Part shown: positions 7,975 to 16,801 of the stretch, piece after piece | Position numbering within the stretch: position 1 is the stretch's first letter | Layout of the letters: each line of letters starts with the position of its first letter | Source: Ancylobacter novellus | Lineage (GTDB): Bacteria; Pseudomonadota; Alphaproteobacteria; Rhizobiales; Xanthobacteraceae | Reading direction: 5' to 3' | Assembly: GCA_003241485.1 (NCBI GenBank) | Contig: QFQD01000017.1 | Span: forward strand, 1 to 64,000 | DNA: 64,000 nucleotides | Notes under the pieces: model-generated | Database searches by the model: none | Told to the model about the DNA's origin: nothing | What the model saw: the letters and a program-made list of their open reading frames with translations, nothing else | Position numbers and translations under genes: made by a program

Positions 7975-9630
7975 ATGACCACGAAAGAACGAGAGAACGA
8001 GAGCGCGATCGAACCCCAACGGGAAGACGGGCCCGTCATGGGTCGCCGGAGCGTGCTGCTCGGCAGCGCGGCGATGGCCCTGATCGCGGCCGCGGGGGCC
8101 CCTTCGGTGGCCGGGGCGCGAGGTGCCCAGACACCTCCGACGCCTCCGGCCCCTCCGGCCAAGATGCCGAACATTCTGGTGTTGTGGGGCGACGACATCG
8201 GCATGTGGAACATCAGCTACAACAACCGCGGCATGATGGGCTACAGGACCCCGAACATCGACCGCATCGCCAATGAAGGGGTGGCCTTCACCGATTATTA
8301 CGGCCAGCAGTCCTGTACTGCGGGCCGCGCCGCCTTCATCGGCGGCAATGTCCCTGTCCGCACCGGCATGACCAAGGTCGGCCTGCCGGGCGCGAAAGAG
8401 GGCTGGCAGAAGACCGACGTGACGATGGCCACCGTGTTGAAGAGCCGTGGTTACGCCACCGGTCAGTTCGGCAAGAACCATCAGGGCGACCGCGACGAGC
8501 ACCTGCCGACGCAGCACGGCTTCGATGAGTTCTTCGGCAACCTCTATCACCTCAACGCGGAAGAGGAGCCGGAGAACCGCGACTATCCGAAGGACCCGGA
8601 ATTCCGCAAGAAGTACGGCCCGCGCGGCGTTATCAAGGCCTCGGCCGATGGCAAGATCGAGGACACCGGTCCGCTCACCAAGAAACGGATGGAGACCATC
8701 GACGAGGAGACCACCGGCGCGGCCATCGACTTCATCCAGCGGCAGCAGAAGGCGGGCAAGCCCTTCTTCTGCTGGTGGAACGCCACCCGCATGCACTTCC
8801 GCACCCATGTGAAGAAGGAGCATGAGGGGCTCTCCGGGCCTGAAGGCAACGAATATCAGGACGGAATGGTCGAACACGACATGCAGGTCGGCCAGTTTCT
8901 GAAGCTGCTCGACGATCTCGGCATCGCCAACGACACGCTCGTCTTCTATTCCACCGACAACGGCCCGCACTTCAACACCTGGCCGGATTCCGGCACGACG
9001 ATCTTTCGCAGCGAGAAGAACTCGAACTGGGAAGGCGCGTATCGCGTGCCGGCCTTCGTGCGCTGGCCCGGCCAGTTCCCGGCCGGATCGGTGCTGAACG
9101 GCATCGTCTCGCATGAGGACTGGCTGCCGACCTTCGCCGCCATCGCGGGCGAACCGGACATCAAGGCGAAGCTCCTCGAAGGGGTCGAACTGAATGGTCG
9201 CCGCTACCGCAATTACATCGACGGCTACAACCTGCTCGGCTATCTGAAGGGCGCAGAGCCGGCGTCGCCACGCCGCGATTTCATCTACGTCAACGATGAC
9301 GGCCAGATCGTCGCCATGCGTTACGACGCCTGGAAGGTCGTCTTCCTCGAGAACCGTGGCGAGGCCTTTGAAGTCTGGCGCGAACCTTTCGTCGAACTGC
9401 GGCTACCGCTCATCTTCAATCTGCGCCGCGACCCGTTCGAGCGGGCCCAGCACAACGCCAATGTCTATAACGACTGGTTCCTGGACCGGGCCTTTGTCCT
9501 CGTTCCCATTCAGGGGCTGGCCGCCAAGTTCCTTCAGTCGATGAAGGATTATCCGCCGAGCCAGTCCCCGGGATCCTTCAATCTCGAGAAGATCCAGAAG
9601 CAGATCGAGGGTGCCGCCGGCGGCAAATGA
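7975..9630 (+). CDS. Tat-exported Cys-type sulfatase (arylsulfatase family)
   Basis: A 551-residue sulfatase. The ATG at 7975 has GGAG 7 bases upstream and gives a twin-arginine signal (G-R-R-S-V-L-L-G, residues 23-30, then a hydrophobic and alanine-rich stretch to about 49). Metal ligands G-D-D-I-G lie at 72-76. The signature S-C-T-A-G-R-A-A-F puts the residue to be converted to formylglycine at C114. F-G-K-N-H-Q-G-D supplies the active-site Lys and His, S-T-D-N-G-P-H the C-terminal metal Asp-Asn, and E-K-N-S-N-W-E-G-A-Y-R-V-P the conserved Lys. Tat export suits a protein matured by cytoplasmic FGE before crossing the membrane. It hydrolyses a sulfate ester in the periplasm; the organic part is unknown. 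The facing operon encodes its maturase. Confidence 0.92.
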   Translation: MTTKERENESAIEPQREDGPVMGRRSVLLGSAAMALIAAAGAPSVAGARGAQTPPTPPAPPAKMPNILVLWGDDIGMWNISYNNRGMMGYRTPNIDRIANEGVAFTDYYGQQSCTAGRAAFIGGNVPVRTGMTKVGLPGAKEGWQKTDVTMATVLKSRGYATGQFGKNHQGDRDEHLPTQHGFDEFFGNLYHLNAEEEPENRDYPKDPEFRKKYGPRGVIKASADGKIEDTGPLTKKRMETIDEETTGAAIDFIQRQQKAGKPFFCWWNATRMHFRTHVKKEHEGLSGPEGNEYQDGMVEHDMQVGQFLKLLDDLGIANDTLVFYSTDNGPHFNTWPDSGTTIFRSEKNSNWEGAYRVPAFVRWPGQFPAGSVLNGIVSHEDWLPTFAAIAGEPDIKAKLLEGVELNGRRYRNYIDGYNLLGYLKGAEPASPRRDFIYVNDDGQIVAMRYDAWKVVFLENRGEAFEVWREPFVELRLPLIFNLRRDPFERAQHNANVYNDWFLDRAFVLVPIQGLAAKFLQSMKDYPPSQSPGSFNLEKIQKQIEGAAGGK

Positions 9631-9645
9631 AGGCGCCAGTGAACG

Positions 9646-9670
9646 CCCGCGCGGGGATCCGCCGCGCGGG
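9646..9670. terminator. GC-rich hairpin after the sulfatase gene
   Basis: CCCGCGCGG (9646-9654) and CCGCGCGGG (9662-9670) form a perfect 9-bp stem with a 7-base loop, 16 bases after the sulfatase stop. There is no T-tract. It lies between convergent genes and may stop transcription or stabilise the 3' end. Confidence 0.45.
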
Positions 9671-9798
9671 TCAGTTCGCGTCGCCTCCACCCCGGTCCCC
9701 CTCTCGACGCCGGTTCCAGCCTGCGCGCTCCGTGCCGCGCCAGTGGAGTCATTTGCATGATGGACAGATCGGGCCGCACCCGTTGCGCCACGCGCCGC

Positions 9799-10602
9799 TC
9801 ATGGCGGCGGCAGGGGAATGCCGCCCTTAAAGCTCTGTTGCGTCCATTCATAGCTGGTCACAGGCGTGCGCAGATTGCCCAGCCGACCCGAGCCGAGGTC
9901 GAGAATATCCACCACTGCCGCGGTCCACATGCTTATCAGGATCGCGACCATGACGCGGGACGGCTTCTGTTGGAGGCCGAACTGATAGCCGAGGCAGCCC
10001 ATGCAGATGATCGTCATGAACATGAGCAGCCAGAAGATCTGGTGCGGCAGTCGCACCTCGAAGGCGAAGCGCTCGGCGGCGCTCATGTCGAAGGTCTCGT
10101 TCAGCGAGACCATCAGGGAGGCCGCCACCGGCGTCGGCGCGTCCTGCACGATGCGCGTCAGGTGTCCCCAGATGCGCGTCTGCAGTTCATTGGTTTCCCG
10201 GCTCGTCGCGTCGATCTGCTCGACATCCCCGCCCGCCTTGATGAACGCGATGCGCACCTGCGTGTAGCGCTCCAGCATGCTGGCGATCTCCTCGCCATGA
10301 ACGCCCCCCAGGGCCTTCGCGCGCAGCCAGGCCGTTCCAATGGCGTTGGCCTCCTCCTGCGCCCCGAGGCGCCGCTCGTTGAAACGGCCATTGGCGAAGG
10401 ACAGCGTCAGCGCGAGCACGAAGGCCAGCAGGGCGAGCATACCGCCGACCACGACCCTGACGGACTCGGCATTACCGTCGGAGTGCCTGCCCCGCAGCAC
10501 ACCGATGCGATACCCGATCTCATGCGCGGCGAACTGCAGCAGAAACAGCACGATGGCGAAGGCCAGGATGCTCTCTTCCGCGACGCGGGTGGCAATGAAC
10601 AT
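9799..10602 (-). CDS. bestrophin-like/DUF4239 integral membrane protein
   Basis: A 267-residue protein with two membrane segments near each end (about 10-28 and 50-70, then about 187-207 and 214-235) and a charged helical middle. The pattern, with V-x-x-x-L-L-A-F-V-L-A-L-T-L-S-F-A followed by R-R-x-x-x-x-x-E-A-N-A-I-G-T-A-W-L-R, matches the DUF4239 family that databases call bestrophin-like. An ion-channel role is suggested by that name only. It is transcribed divergently from the DUF3302-HlyD pair, with a 17-base palindrome between them. Physiological role unknown. Confidence 0.72.
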   Translation of the reverse strand: MFIATRVAEESILAFAIVLFLLQFAAHEIGYRIGVLRGRHSDGNAESVRVVVGGMLALLAFVLALTLSFANGRFNERRLGAQEEANAIGTAWLRAKALGGVHGEEIASMLERYTQVRIAFIKAGGDVEQIDATSRETNELQTRIWGHLTRIVQDAPTPVAASLMVSLNETFDMSAAERFAFEVRLPHQIFWLLMFMTIICMGCLGYQFGLQQKPSRVMVAILISMWTAAVVDILDLGSGRLGNLRTPVTSYEWTQQSFKGGIPLPPP

Positions 10603-10664
10603 TGCTCATGTCCTGGCGCAGGCTGGCAGGTCGGCCACAATTACCATGCCCGAAGGAAGCTGCA

Positions 10665-10681
10665 CATTCCCCTAGGGAATG
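10665..10681. promoter_or_regulatory. palindrome in a divergent promoter region, possible operator
   Basis: CATTCCC (10665-10671) and GGGAATG (10675-10681) are perfect inverted arms around CTA. The site lies 62 bases from the leftward DUF4239 start and 47 bases from the rightward DUF3302 start, where a repressor or activator of both genes could bind. Confidence 0.35.
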
Positions 10682-10728
10682 CGCGGCCGCGTGCGCGTTC
10701 GCCGTCAGTTTCCTAATGGAGGCCGATC

Positions 10729-11034
10729 ATGACACTGGAGCATGTGGCACTCGCGATCCTCGTCATCCTCGCGGCCCTGCTGGTGTACGGCATCGTCGCC
10801 GTCTACGGGCTGCCCTACCAGATCGCCAGGAGCCGGAATCATCCCCATCAAGACGCCATCGGCGCGGCCACCTGGGTCAGCCTGTTCACGCTCGGCGTGC
10901 TGTGGCCGTTTCTCTGGATCTGGGCCATGGCCTACCGGCCGGATCGGGGCTTTGGGCTCAATGCCGAAGCGAGGGCACAGCTCGACGAGATCGAGCAGCG
11001 GCTCCGTCGCCTCGAACAGTCGCGCCAGCCGTAG
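10729..11034 (+). CDS. DUF3302 small inner-membrane protein (YiaW-like)
   Basis: A 101-residue protein with two hydrophobic segments (about 5-27 and 48-69) and a charged C-terminal coiled helix (E-A-R-A-Q-L-D-E-I-E-Q-R-L-R-R-L-E). Its ATG is preceded by TGGAGG. E. coli YiaW is the reference member of DUF3302 and lies next to yiaV, which encodes a HlyD-type protein; the same pairing is seen here with a 6-base gap. The pair probably forms one envelope complex of unknown substrate. Confidence 0.8.
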   Translation: MTLEHVALAILVILAALLVYGIVAVYGLPYQIARSRNHPHQDAIGAATWVSLFTLGVLWPFLWIWAMAYRPDRGFGLNAEARAQLDEIEQRLRRLEQSRQP

Positions 11035-11040
11035 GAGGGC

Positions 11041-12162
11041 ATGATGGTCGTTCTGCTTCTGCTCATCTACGCCGGGCTCTGCGTGGCGGTGTTCAAGCTG
11101 CTGCGCGCGCCGGTGAACCAATGGACCGTGACCACGGCGGTGGTCGGGGCGATCCTGATCGTGGGCGGCATTCTGGCGGGGATGAACTACAACCATCCCT
11201 ATACGACCAATGCCCGCCTGTATTTCTACACCAGCCCCATCGTGCCCATCGTCAGCGGGCCGGTCGTCGAGGTGGCGGCGGAGGCGAACAAGCCGGTCCG
11301 CCAGGGCGATCTCCTGTTCCGGATCGACCCGCGCCCCTATCAGTTCATCGTCGACCAGAAGCAGGCCGCTCTGGCGGAGGCGCGGCAGAGCGTGAAGCAG
11401 CTCGAAGCCAGCGTGCGCCGCGCGGAGGCCGCCCTCGGGCGCGTGCAGGCGCAGCAGGATCTGGCCCAGCAGACCTATGACCGTCAGGCCGAACTGCTGC
11501 AGAAGCAGGTCGTCTCCCAGGCGGCGCTGGATGCCGCATCCCGCAATCTCGAAGCGGCGCGCCAGTCCGTGGCAGGCGCGGAGGCGACGCTCGACAGCGC
11601 GCAGATCGCCTATGCCTCCAACATCGACGGCGTGAACACCACGGTCGCCCGGCTGGAGGCGGACCTGCATGCGGCGGAATATAATCTCGCGCAGACCCAG
11701 GTCGTCGCACCCACGGACGGCTACATTCCCCAGATGCTTCTGCGGCCGGGCATGAGCGTGTCGGCGGCGACCCCGACCATGGTCTTTGTCCATAGTCGCG
11801 ATCAGGTGTTCGTCGCCGCCTTCCCGCAGACGGCGATCCCGCGCCTTCAGGTCGGGCGCCCGGCCGAGGCCGCCTTTGCCGCCGCGCCCGGCCGCGTCTA
11901 TGCCGGGCGGATCACCGTCTTCGCCGATGCCATCGCCGCCGGGCAGTTGCAGGCGTCCGGTACGATCATGGACCCCGCCAGCAGGGTGGGGTCAGCGGGC
12001 GACGTGACGGTGACCATCGAGCTCGGCGATGATTTCGCGGCGCGGCAGCTGCCACCAGGCTCGGTCGCGAAGGTCGCGGTGTACAGCGATCACTGGCAGC
12101 CCATCGCCATCGTGCGCCGCATCCTGCTGCGCATGCAGAGCTGGCTGAACTACATCGGCTGA
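11041..12162 (+). CDS. HlyD-family membrane fusion protein (YiaV-like)
   Basis: A 373-residue periplasmic adaptor with two N-terminal membrane segments (about 2-19 and 31-49). Residues about 63-100 form the first half of the biotinyl-lipoyl domain (I-V-x-G-P-V-V-E-V, then P-V-R-Q-G-D-L-L-F-R-I-D-P-R-P-Y). A long alanine- and glutamine-rich coiled-coil hairpin spans about 110-215. The second lipoyl half (V-V-A-P-T-D-G-Y-I) follows near 220, then a beta-barrel domain. No inner-membrane pump or TolC-like gene is nearby, so it may use partners elsewhere or work only with the DUF3302 protein, as YiaV and YiaW are presumed to do. Confidence 0.85.
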   Translation: MMVVLLLLIYAGLCVAVFKLLRAPVNQWTVTTAVVGAILIVGGILAGMNYNHPYTTNARLYFYTSPIVPIVSGPVVEVAAEANKPVRQGDLLFRIDPRPYQFIVDQKQAALAEARQSVKQLEASVRRAEAALGRVQAQQDLAQQTYDRQAELLQKQVVSQAALDAASRNLEAARQSVAGAEATLDSAQIAYASNIDGVNTTVARLEADLHAAEYNLAQTQVVAPTDGYIPQMLLRPGMSVSAATPTMVFVHSRDQVFVAAFPQTAIPRLQVGRPAEAAFAAAPGRVYAGRITVFADAIAAGQLQASGTIMDPASRVGSAGDVTVTIELGDDFAARQLPPGSVAKVAVYSDHWQPIAIVRRILLRMQSWLNYIG

Positions 12163-12218
12163 GGCGCCGTCTCACGAGGGAAATCGGCGGGGCTCGGCGT
12201 GCCCGGTTTGGACTGAAA

Positions 12219-12308
12219 TGGCGGAAGAGGTGGGATTCGAACCCACGGTGGGGTTGCCCCCACGGCGGTTTTCAAGACCGCTGCCTTAAACCACTCGGCC
12301 ACCCTTCC
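12219..12308 (-). tRNA. tRNA-Ser (anticodon UGA)
   Basis: Read on the minus strand from 12308 the acceptor strand GGAAGGG pairs with CTCTTCC near the 3' end, and CCA is encoded at 12221-12219. The D-arm contains GGCCGAGTGG, the anticodon loop is CTTGAAA with anticodon TGA, a long variable arm follows as expected for serine tRNAs, and the T-loop reads GGTTCGAATCC. Length is 90 bases. It decodes UCA and probably other UCN codons. No integrase is next to it. Confidence 0.97.
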
Positions 12309-12314
12309 ATCCAG

Positions 12315-12340
12315 CAATATCAACGGGTTCGCTGATATTG
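12315..12340. repeat. AT-rich inverted repeat upstream of tRNA-Ser
   Basis: CAATATCA (12315-12322) and TGATATTG (12333-12340) are perfect 8-base arms around a 10-base centre. It stands out from the GC-rich surroundings and sits immediately upstream of the leftward tRNA, where its promoter should be; GATATT in the left arm is a possible -10. It could be a promoter with dyad symmetry or a regulator site. The rest of 12341-12527 shows nothing I can name. Confidence 0.35.
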
Positions 12341-12527
12341 TCGGCAATTGCCTTCCGGCCATCGCCGCCGGCGCGGCACCGGACGCACCGACACGGTTCC
12401 GATGCCTGCGGCCGCGGCTACGCAGGCGCTGTGTCATCGGTCGAGAACAGCGCCGCGCGCCCGTGCCGGATCGCGGGCGAGCCATGCCCTAGTCGGTGGC
12501 CCATCGTCAAGGTGCCGCGCGGTTCGG

Positions 12528-15014
12528 CTACGGCGCCTCGGCGATAAAGAAGGGCCGGTCAGCCGAGACCGCGACCCGGCGGGCACCAGCCGGCACGTCT
12601 TCACCTTCCAACGTGCGCCATGCGCGCTCCAGCGGTCGCGTCAGCTCGATTGCCGACGGGGCGGTCGTGTGCATGTCCCGCGGCAGGCGCGTGGGCACGA
12701 TGACGCAGACGGCGTGCGCGCCGTGGCGGCGCTCGAAGCCGAACCATCCCCAGGACGAGGGGGCGAGGGCGAGCGGTTGATAGTCACCGCGAGACAGCGC
12801 CGCGTTGCGGCGACGCAGCGCCAGCAGCCGGCCGGTGAGATCGAAATAGTCGATGTCCCGGGCCTCGCCGCCGGATGGGCCGGCCAGCGCGGTCGCGCGG
12901 GCCTGCCAGTCGATCGGCCGCCGGTTGTCGGGGTCGACCAGTGAGAAGTCGGGGAATTCCGTGCCCTGATAGAGGTCCGGCGTGCCGGGCAGGGTGTGCT
13001 GCAGCACCAGTTGTGCGAGGCCGACGAGGCGGGAGGCCGGCGCAAGAGACGCGACGAGTTCTTCCAGTCGGTCCCGGAAGCCGCAAGCCTCGGGCGTCTC
13101 GACCAGCGTGCGGGCGAAGGCCAGACTGGCCTGCTCATAGGCCTCGTTCGGCGTCTCCCAGCTGGTGTGGCGCTTGGCCTCGCGCAGCGCCTTGGTCAGG
13201 AAGCCCTCCATCCGCTCGGAGCTGATCGGCCAGGCGGAGAAAAGCGTCTGCAGGATAAGGTGACGGTCGAGCGGGTCCGGCATGGCGATGCCGTCGGAAA
13301 GCTGCGCGAAGGCGTCGAGCTGCGGCATCGCCTCGTCGGTGAAGCGCAGCCAGAGCTCGGGCGCGAAGCTCAGCGCGGCGAGGCGGGCGCGGGTGGCTGG
13401 TCCGCGCTTGGTGTCATGGGTGGCGAGCGGGATGAGATCGCGGGTGCCGGCTCTCGCACGCCGGCCGGCAATGTCGTGCAGCGCCGCCGCCGTGCGGGCA
13501 GGGTGCTCCAGACTGCCGCCCACCTCGTTGACGCCGAGCAGGATCGGCACACGGTAAAGCTCGGTGTCCTCAAAGCCCTTGGCCATGGCCGGGCCGCTGA
13601 GCTGCTGGAACCGCACGAGGAATTCGATGTCGCTCGGCCGCGCGGGGTGCTCCACCCGCTCCAGAAGCAGGGCGGCGGCGGCGGCGGTCAGCGGATCTTC
13701 ATTCGCGTCGATGGCGGCGCGGATGGTGCGCCAGATGGCCACGTCCTCGTCATCATGGCCCTGCGCAGTGGCGTAGGAACGGTAAACCGGGCAATGCACC
13801 AGCAAGGCGATGACGGCGGCGCGGATCGCCGCCTCCGTCAGGTCGCCGGCGGCCATGGCCTCGTCCAGCCCCTCCCGCGCCAGTGCGGCGAGGAGATCGA
13901 CCTCGGCGCCGAGGCTGCCCTCCAGTACCTGCCGCTTGGCGGCGGCGAGGCGGGCGGGCAGGGCGCCGACGAGGATGTGCCGCGCGCGCAACGCCTCCTC
14001 CAGCTGGTGGTAGCCCGTGGGGTCGACGAACAGGCCGTTTATGTCATTCAGCCGCTCATAGCCGGTCGTGCCGTCGATCGGCCAGGGGCGCAGCGCCTCG
14101 CCGGGCTCCAGGATTTTCTCGACGAAGAGCGGCACGTCCGGTCCCACGGCCGCGCGCAGGCGCTCGCAATAGGCGGCGGGGTCGACGAGCCCGTCAATGT
14201 GGTCGATGCGCAGGCCGTGGATAAGCCCGCGCTTGAGGAGATCGAGCGGCAGGCGGTGAACGATGTCGAACGCCTCGGGCTCTTCCACGCGCACGCCGGC
14301 AAGATCGGTGATGTTGAAGAAACGGCGGTAGTTGAGATCGTGCGCCCCCGCGCGCCACCAGGCGAGCCGCCAGTGCTGGCCCTCCAGCACCGTCGCGAGG
14401 TCCGCTTCCGCGAGCACGCTTTCCAGCGCCGCGCGTTGACGCTCATCCAGATCGCGCGTGTGCGCCAGCCCGGCGGCGGCCGTGAGGTCCGCGACGGTTT
14501 CCGCGCGCAGAGGGAAGATGTGGTCCGCATAGGCGGCGAGAATCCGTCCGTCTTCGCCGAGGCGCAGCGGCAGCTCTCCCGCCGCAATCGTGGCTTGCAG
14601 GGGCTGGCCGAGAACCGGCAGCACCAGCCGGCCGCGCTGCCAGATGACGTCGAACAGGCGGGCGGCCGGCGCCTGCGGCCCGCCTTCGAGCATCTCCATC
14701 CAGAACGGGTTGTGGCTGGAGGCCGCCATGTGGTTCGGCACGATGTCGAGCAGCAGGCCCATGCCATGCGAGGCGAGGGCGCGCGCCAGGCTCTCGAACC
14801 CCGCCTCGCCGCCAAGTTCCGGATTGATGCGCGTCGGGTCGGTGACGTCGTAGCCATGGGTGGAACCCGGCACCGCCATGGTGATGGGCGAGGCATAGAG
14901 ATGGCTGATGCCGAGCCCGGCGAGATAGGGCACCAGCGCCTGCGCATCGGCGAAGGTGAAGCCGCGATGGAACTGCAGGCGATAGGTGGCGATCAGGTCG
15001 GGGCACGCGCTCAT
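12528..15014 (-). CDS. treY: malto-oligosyltrehalose synthase
   Basis: An 828-residue GH13 enzyme of normal TreY length. It converts the reducing-end alpha-1,4 bond of maltodextrins to an alpha-1,1 bond, giving maltooligosyl-trehalose in the cytoplasm. The N-terminus A-T-Y-R-L-Q-F-H-R-G-F-T-F-x-D-A and L-Y-A-S-P-I are diagnostic, as are D-I-V-P-N-H-M-A and G-L-R-I-D-H-I-D-G-L with its nucleophile Asp; P-D-L-Y-Q-G-T-E-F lies near the C-terminus. I chose the ATG at 15014 because it overlaps the treZ stop in an ATGA; an in-frame ATG at 15032 also exists. It is the last gene of glgX-treZ-treY. Confidence 0.97.
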   Translation of the reverse strand: MSACPDLIATYRLQFHRGFTFADAQALVPYLAGLGISHLYASPITMAVPGSTHGYDVTDPTRINPELGGEAGFESLARALASHGMGLLLDIVPNHMAASSHNPFWMEMLEGGPQAPAARLFDVIWQRGRLVLPVLGQPLQATIAAGELPLRLGEDGRILAAYADHIFPLRAETVADLTAAAGLAHTRDLDERQRAALESVLAEADLATVLEGQHWRLAWWRAGAHDLNYRRFFNITDLAGVRVEEPEAFDIVHRLPLDLLKRGLIHGLRIDHIDGLVDPAAYCERLRAAVGPDVPLFVEKILEPGEALRPWPIDGTTGYERLNDINGLFVDPTGYHQLEEALRARHILVGALPARLAAAKRQVLEGSLGAEVDLLAALAREGLDEAMAAGDLTEAAIRAAVIALLVHCPVYRSYATAQGHDDEDVAIWRTIRAAIDANEDPLTAAAAALLLERVEHPARPSDIEFLVRFQQLSGPAMAKGFEDTELYRVPILLGVNEVGGSLEHPARTAAALHDIAGRRARAGTRDLIPLATHDTKRGPATRARLAALSFAPELWLRFTDEAMPQLDAFAQLSDGIAMPDPLDRHLILQTLFSAWPISSERMEGFLTKALREAKRHTSWETPNEAYEQASLAFARTLVETPEACGFRDRLEELVASLAPASRLVGLAQLVLQHTLPGTPDLYQGTEFPDFSLVDPDNRRPIDWQARATALAGPSGGEARDIDYFDLTGRLLALRRRNAALSRGDYQPLALAPSSWGWFGFERRHGAHAVCVIVPTRLPRDMHTTAPSAIELTRPLERAWRTLEGEDVPAGARRVAVSADRPFFIAEAP

Positions 15015-16801
15015 GGCGTCGGCAGGCTCCATAGGGCGGCGGAAAACGGCGCGAGCTTGAGGATGGCCTGTTCGCCCGGCTCCACCTTGCCGATGCTCGC
15101 CGCGGGCGGGCGCGTCTCGGTGCCGGCCGGTTGCGGCAGGGTCGCCGGCACGCTGCCGGGATTGAGCGCCATCACCAGCGTGCCGGCCTCGAACCGCCAG
15201 GCGACGGCGATGGCGTCGCCGTTCCGCGTGGCGCGCGCACTGTGGTAACCGCTCTCCGCCAGCGGCCAGACGAGGTGCCGGCGCAGTTCCGTGAGGGTGC
15301 GGAAGGCCTCCAGCTCGGCCCGCGCCGGCGGCGTCTCGAAATCGGCAGGCTCCAGCACCGCGGAGCGGAAGGTTGCCTCGTCCAGTGGATCGGGGAACTC
15401 GCTTGAAGCGTGGTCCCGGAAGAAGTCGGGAAACTCCTGCCGCCGCCCCGTCCGCACCGCCTCGGCGAGATCGCCCTCGAAATCGCAGAAGAAGGGGAAG
15501 GGTTTGGCGAGCAGCGCTTCCTCGCCCTGGAACAGCATCGGCACCGCCGGCGACAGCAGCAGCACGAAGCGCAGGAAGGCGAGGCGCGAAGGCTCCAGCG
15601 TGCCGGCGAGCCGGTCGCCGAGGGCGCGGTTGCCGATATGGTCGTGGTTCTGCACGAAGCTGACGAAGGCATCCGGCGGCAGGCCGGCGGAGAGCGTCCC
15701 GCGCGGCTTGCCCTGCGGGTCGGGGTAGGCCTCGCCCTGGAACACGAAGCCTTCCGTCAGCGCGCGCGAAGCGGCGGCCGGCGGGTCGGCGGCATAGGGG
15801 GCGTAATAGCCGCCGGTCTCCCCGGTCGCCAGCACATGGAAGGCGTGGTGCCAGTCATCGTTCCACTGCGCGGTGTAGAGATGGTCCTCGCCCCGCAGCA
15901 GCCATTCCGCGATGTTGTCGTGGTTCTCCAGCACCAGCCACGCCTCTGGCCGCACGGCCCGGCAGGCAAGGGCCAGTTCGCGCAGGAAGGTCTCGGCGCT
16001 CTCGGTGGCGAGCGCATGAACCGCGTCGAAGCGCAGCCCGTCAAAGCCGAACGCGCCCAGCCAATAGGCGGCGTTCTCGGTGAAGAAGGCGCGCACCGTC
16101 GGGTTGCCGAGATCGATCGCCGGCCCCCACGGCGTCGAAACATCCTCGCGGAAGAACGACTTCGCATAGAGCGGCAGGTAATTCCCGCTCGGGCCGAAAT
16201 GGTTGTAGACGACGTCGAGCATCATCCCGAGGCCGCGTTCATGGGCGGCGTCGATGAGGGCGCGCAGATCCTCCGGCGTGCCATAGGCCGTGTCCGGCGC
16301 ATAGAACAGCACGCCGTCATAGCCCCAGTTGCGGCGGCCGGCGAAGTCGGCGACAGGCATCAGCTCGATGACGGTGAAGCCCGCCGCCACGTAATGGTCG
16401 AGCCGGTCGATCAGCGCCCGGAACGTGCCTTCCGGCGTCGCCGTGCCCACATGCACTTCGGCGATGACGGCCTCGTGCCACGGGCGCGGCGTGTGAGGCG
16501 AACGCGGGCAGGAGCGGGCAGAGAACGGGTCGACCAGCACGCTCCAGCCATCGGCATCCTCGGCCTGCCGGCGCGAGGCGGGATCGGGAACGGGCTGCCC
16601 CTCGACCCTGAATCGATAGCGCGTGCCCGGCCTCGCCTCCGCGACATCGAGGTGGAAAAAACCGTCCGCGCCGCGCTGCATGGACTGGGGGTCGGCGCCG
16701 TCGATCTCCAGATCGACGGCCGGTGCGTCCGGCGCATACAGCCGGAAACGGGTCGCTTCCGCCAGCAGTTCCGGGCCGAAGCGACAGGCGGGTTCGCTCA
16801 T
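15011..16801 (-). CDS. treZ: malto-oligosyltrehalose trehalohydrolase
   Basis: A 596-residue GH13 enzyme that releases free trehalose from maltooligosyl-trehalose made by TreY. An N-terminal CBM48-like sandwich (about 5-90) precedes the catalytic barrel: E-V-H-V-G-T-x-T-P-E-G-T-F, M-L-D-V-V-Y-N-H-F-G-P-S-G-N-Y, G-L-R-F-D-A-V-H-A-L with the nucleophile Asp, L-V-L-E-N-H-D-N, and F-V-Q-N-H-D-H-I-G-N-R. These are the TreZ versions of the GH13 motifs. The ATG at 16801 overlaps the glgX stop in an ATGA, and the gene's own stop overlaps treY likewise, so the three genes are translated as a coupled unit. An ATG at 16816 is the alternative start. Confidence 0.97.
   Translation of the reverse strand: MSEPACRFGPELLAEATRFRLYAPDAPAVDLEIDGADPQSMQRGADGFFHLDVAEARPGTRYRFRVEGQPVPDPASRRQAEDADGWSVLVDPFSARSCPRSPHTPRPWHEAVIAEVHVGTATPEGTFRALIDRLDHYVAAGFTVIELMPVADFAGRRNWGYDGVLFYAPDTAYGTPEDLRALIDAAHERGLGMMLDVVYNHFGPSGNYLPLYAKSFFREDVSTPWGPAIDLGNPTVRAFFTENAAYWLGAFGFDGLRFDAVHALATESAETFLRELALACRAVRPEAWLVLENHDNIAEWLLRGEDHLYTAQWNDDWHHAFHVLATGETGGYYAPYAADPPAAASRALTEGFVFQGEAYPDPQGKPRGTLSAGLPPDAFVSFVQNHDHIGNRALGDRLAGTLEPSRLAFLRFVLLLSPAVPMLFQGEEALLAKPFPFFCDFEGDLAEAVRTGRRQEFPDFFRDHASSEFPDPLDEATFRSAVLEPADFETPPARAELEAFRTLTELRRHLVWPLAESGYHSARATRNGDAIAVAWRFEAGTLVMALNPGSVPATLPQPAGTETRPPAASIGKVEPGEQAILKLAPFSAALWSLPTP

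Noticed and set aside
10676..10699. EcfG promoter for the DUF3302-HlyD pair (GGAAT-N15-CGTT)
   Set aside because: One mismatch in the -35 element and a spacer that is too short; it also overlaps the palindrome.
12219..12308. tRNA-Ser as a genomic-island attachment site
   Set aside because: No integrase and no second copy of the tRNA 3' end were seen on either side; the neighbours look chromosomal.
12996..15248. 750-codon plus-strand frame opposite treY
   Set aside because: Shadow frame; treY is unambiguous on the other strand.
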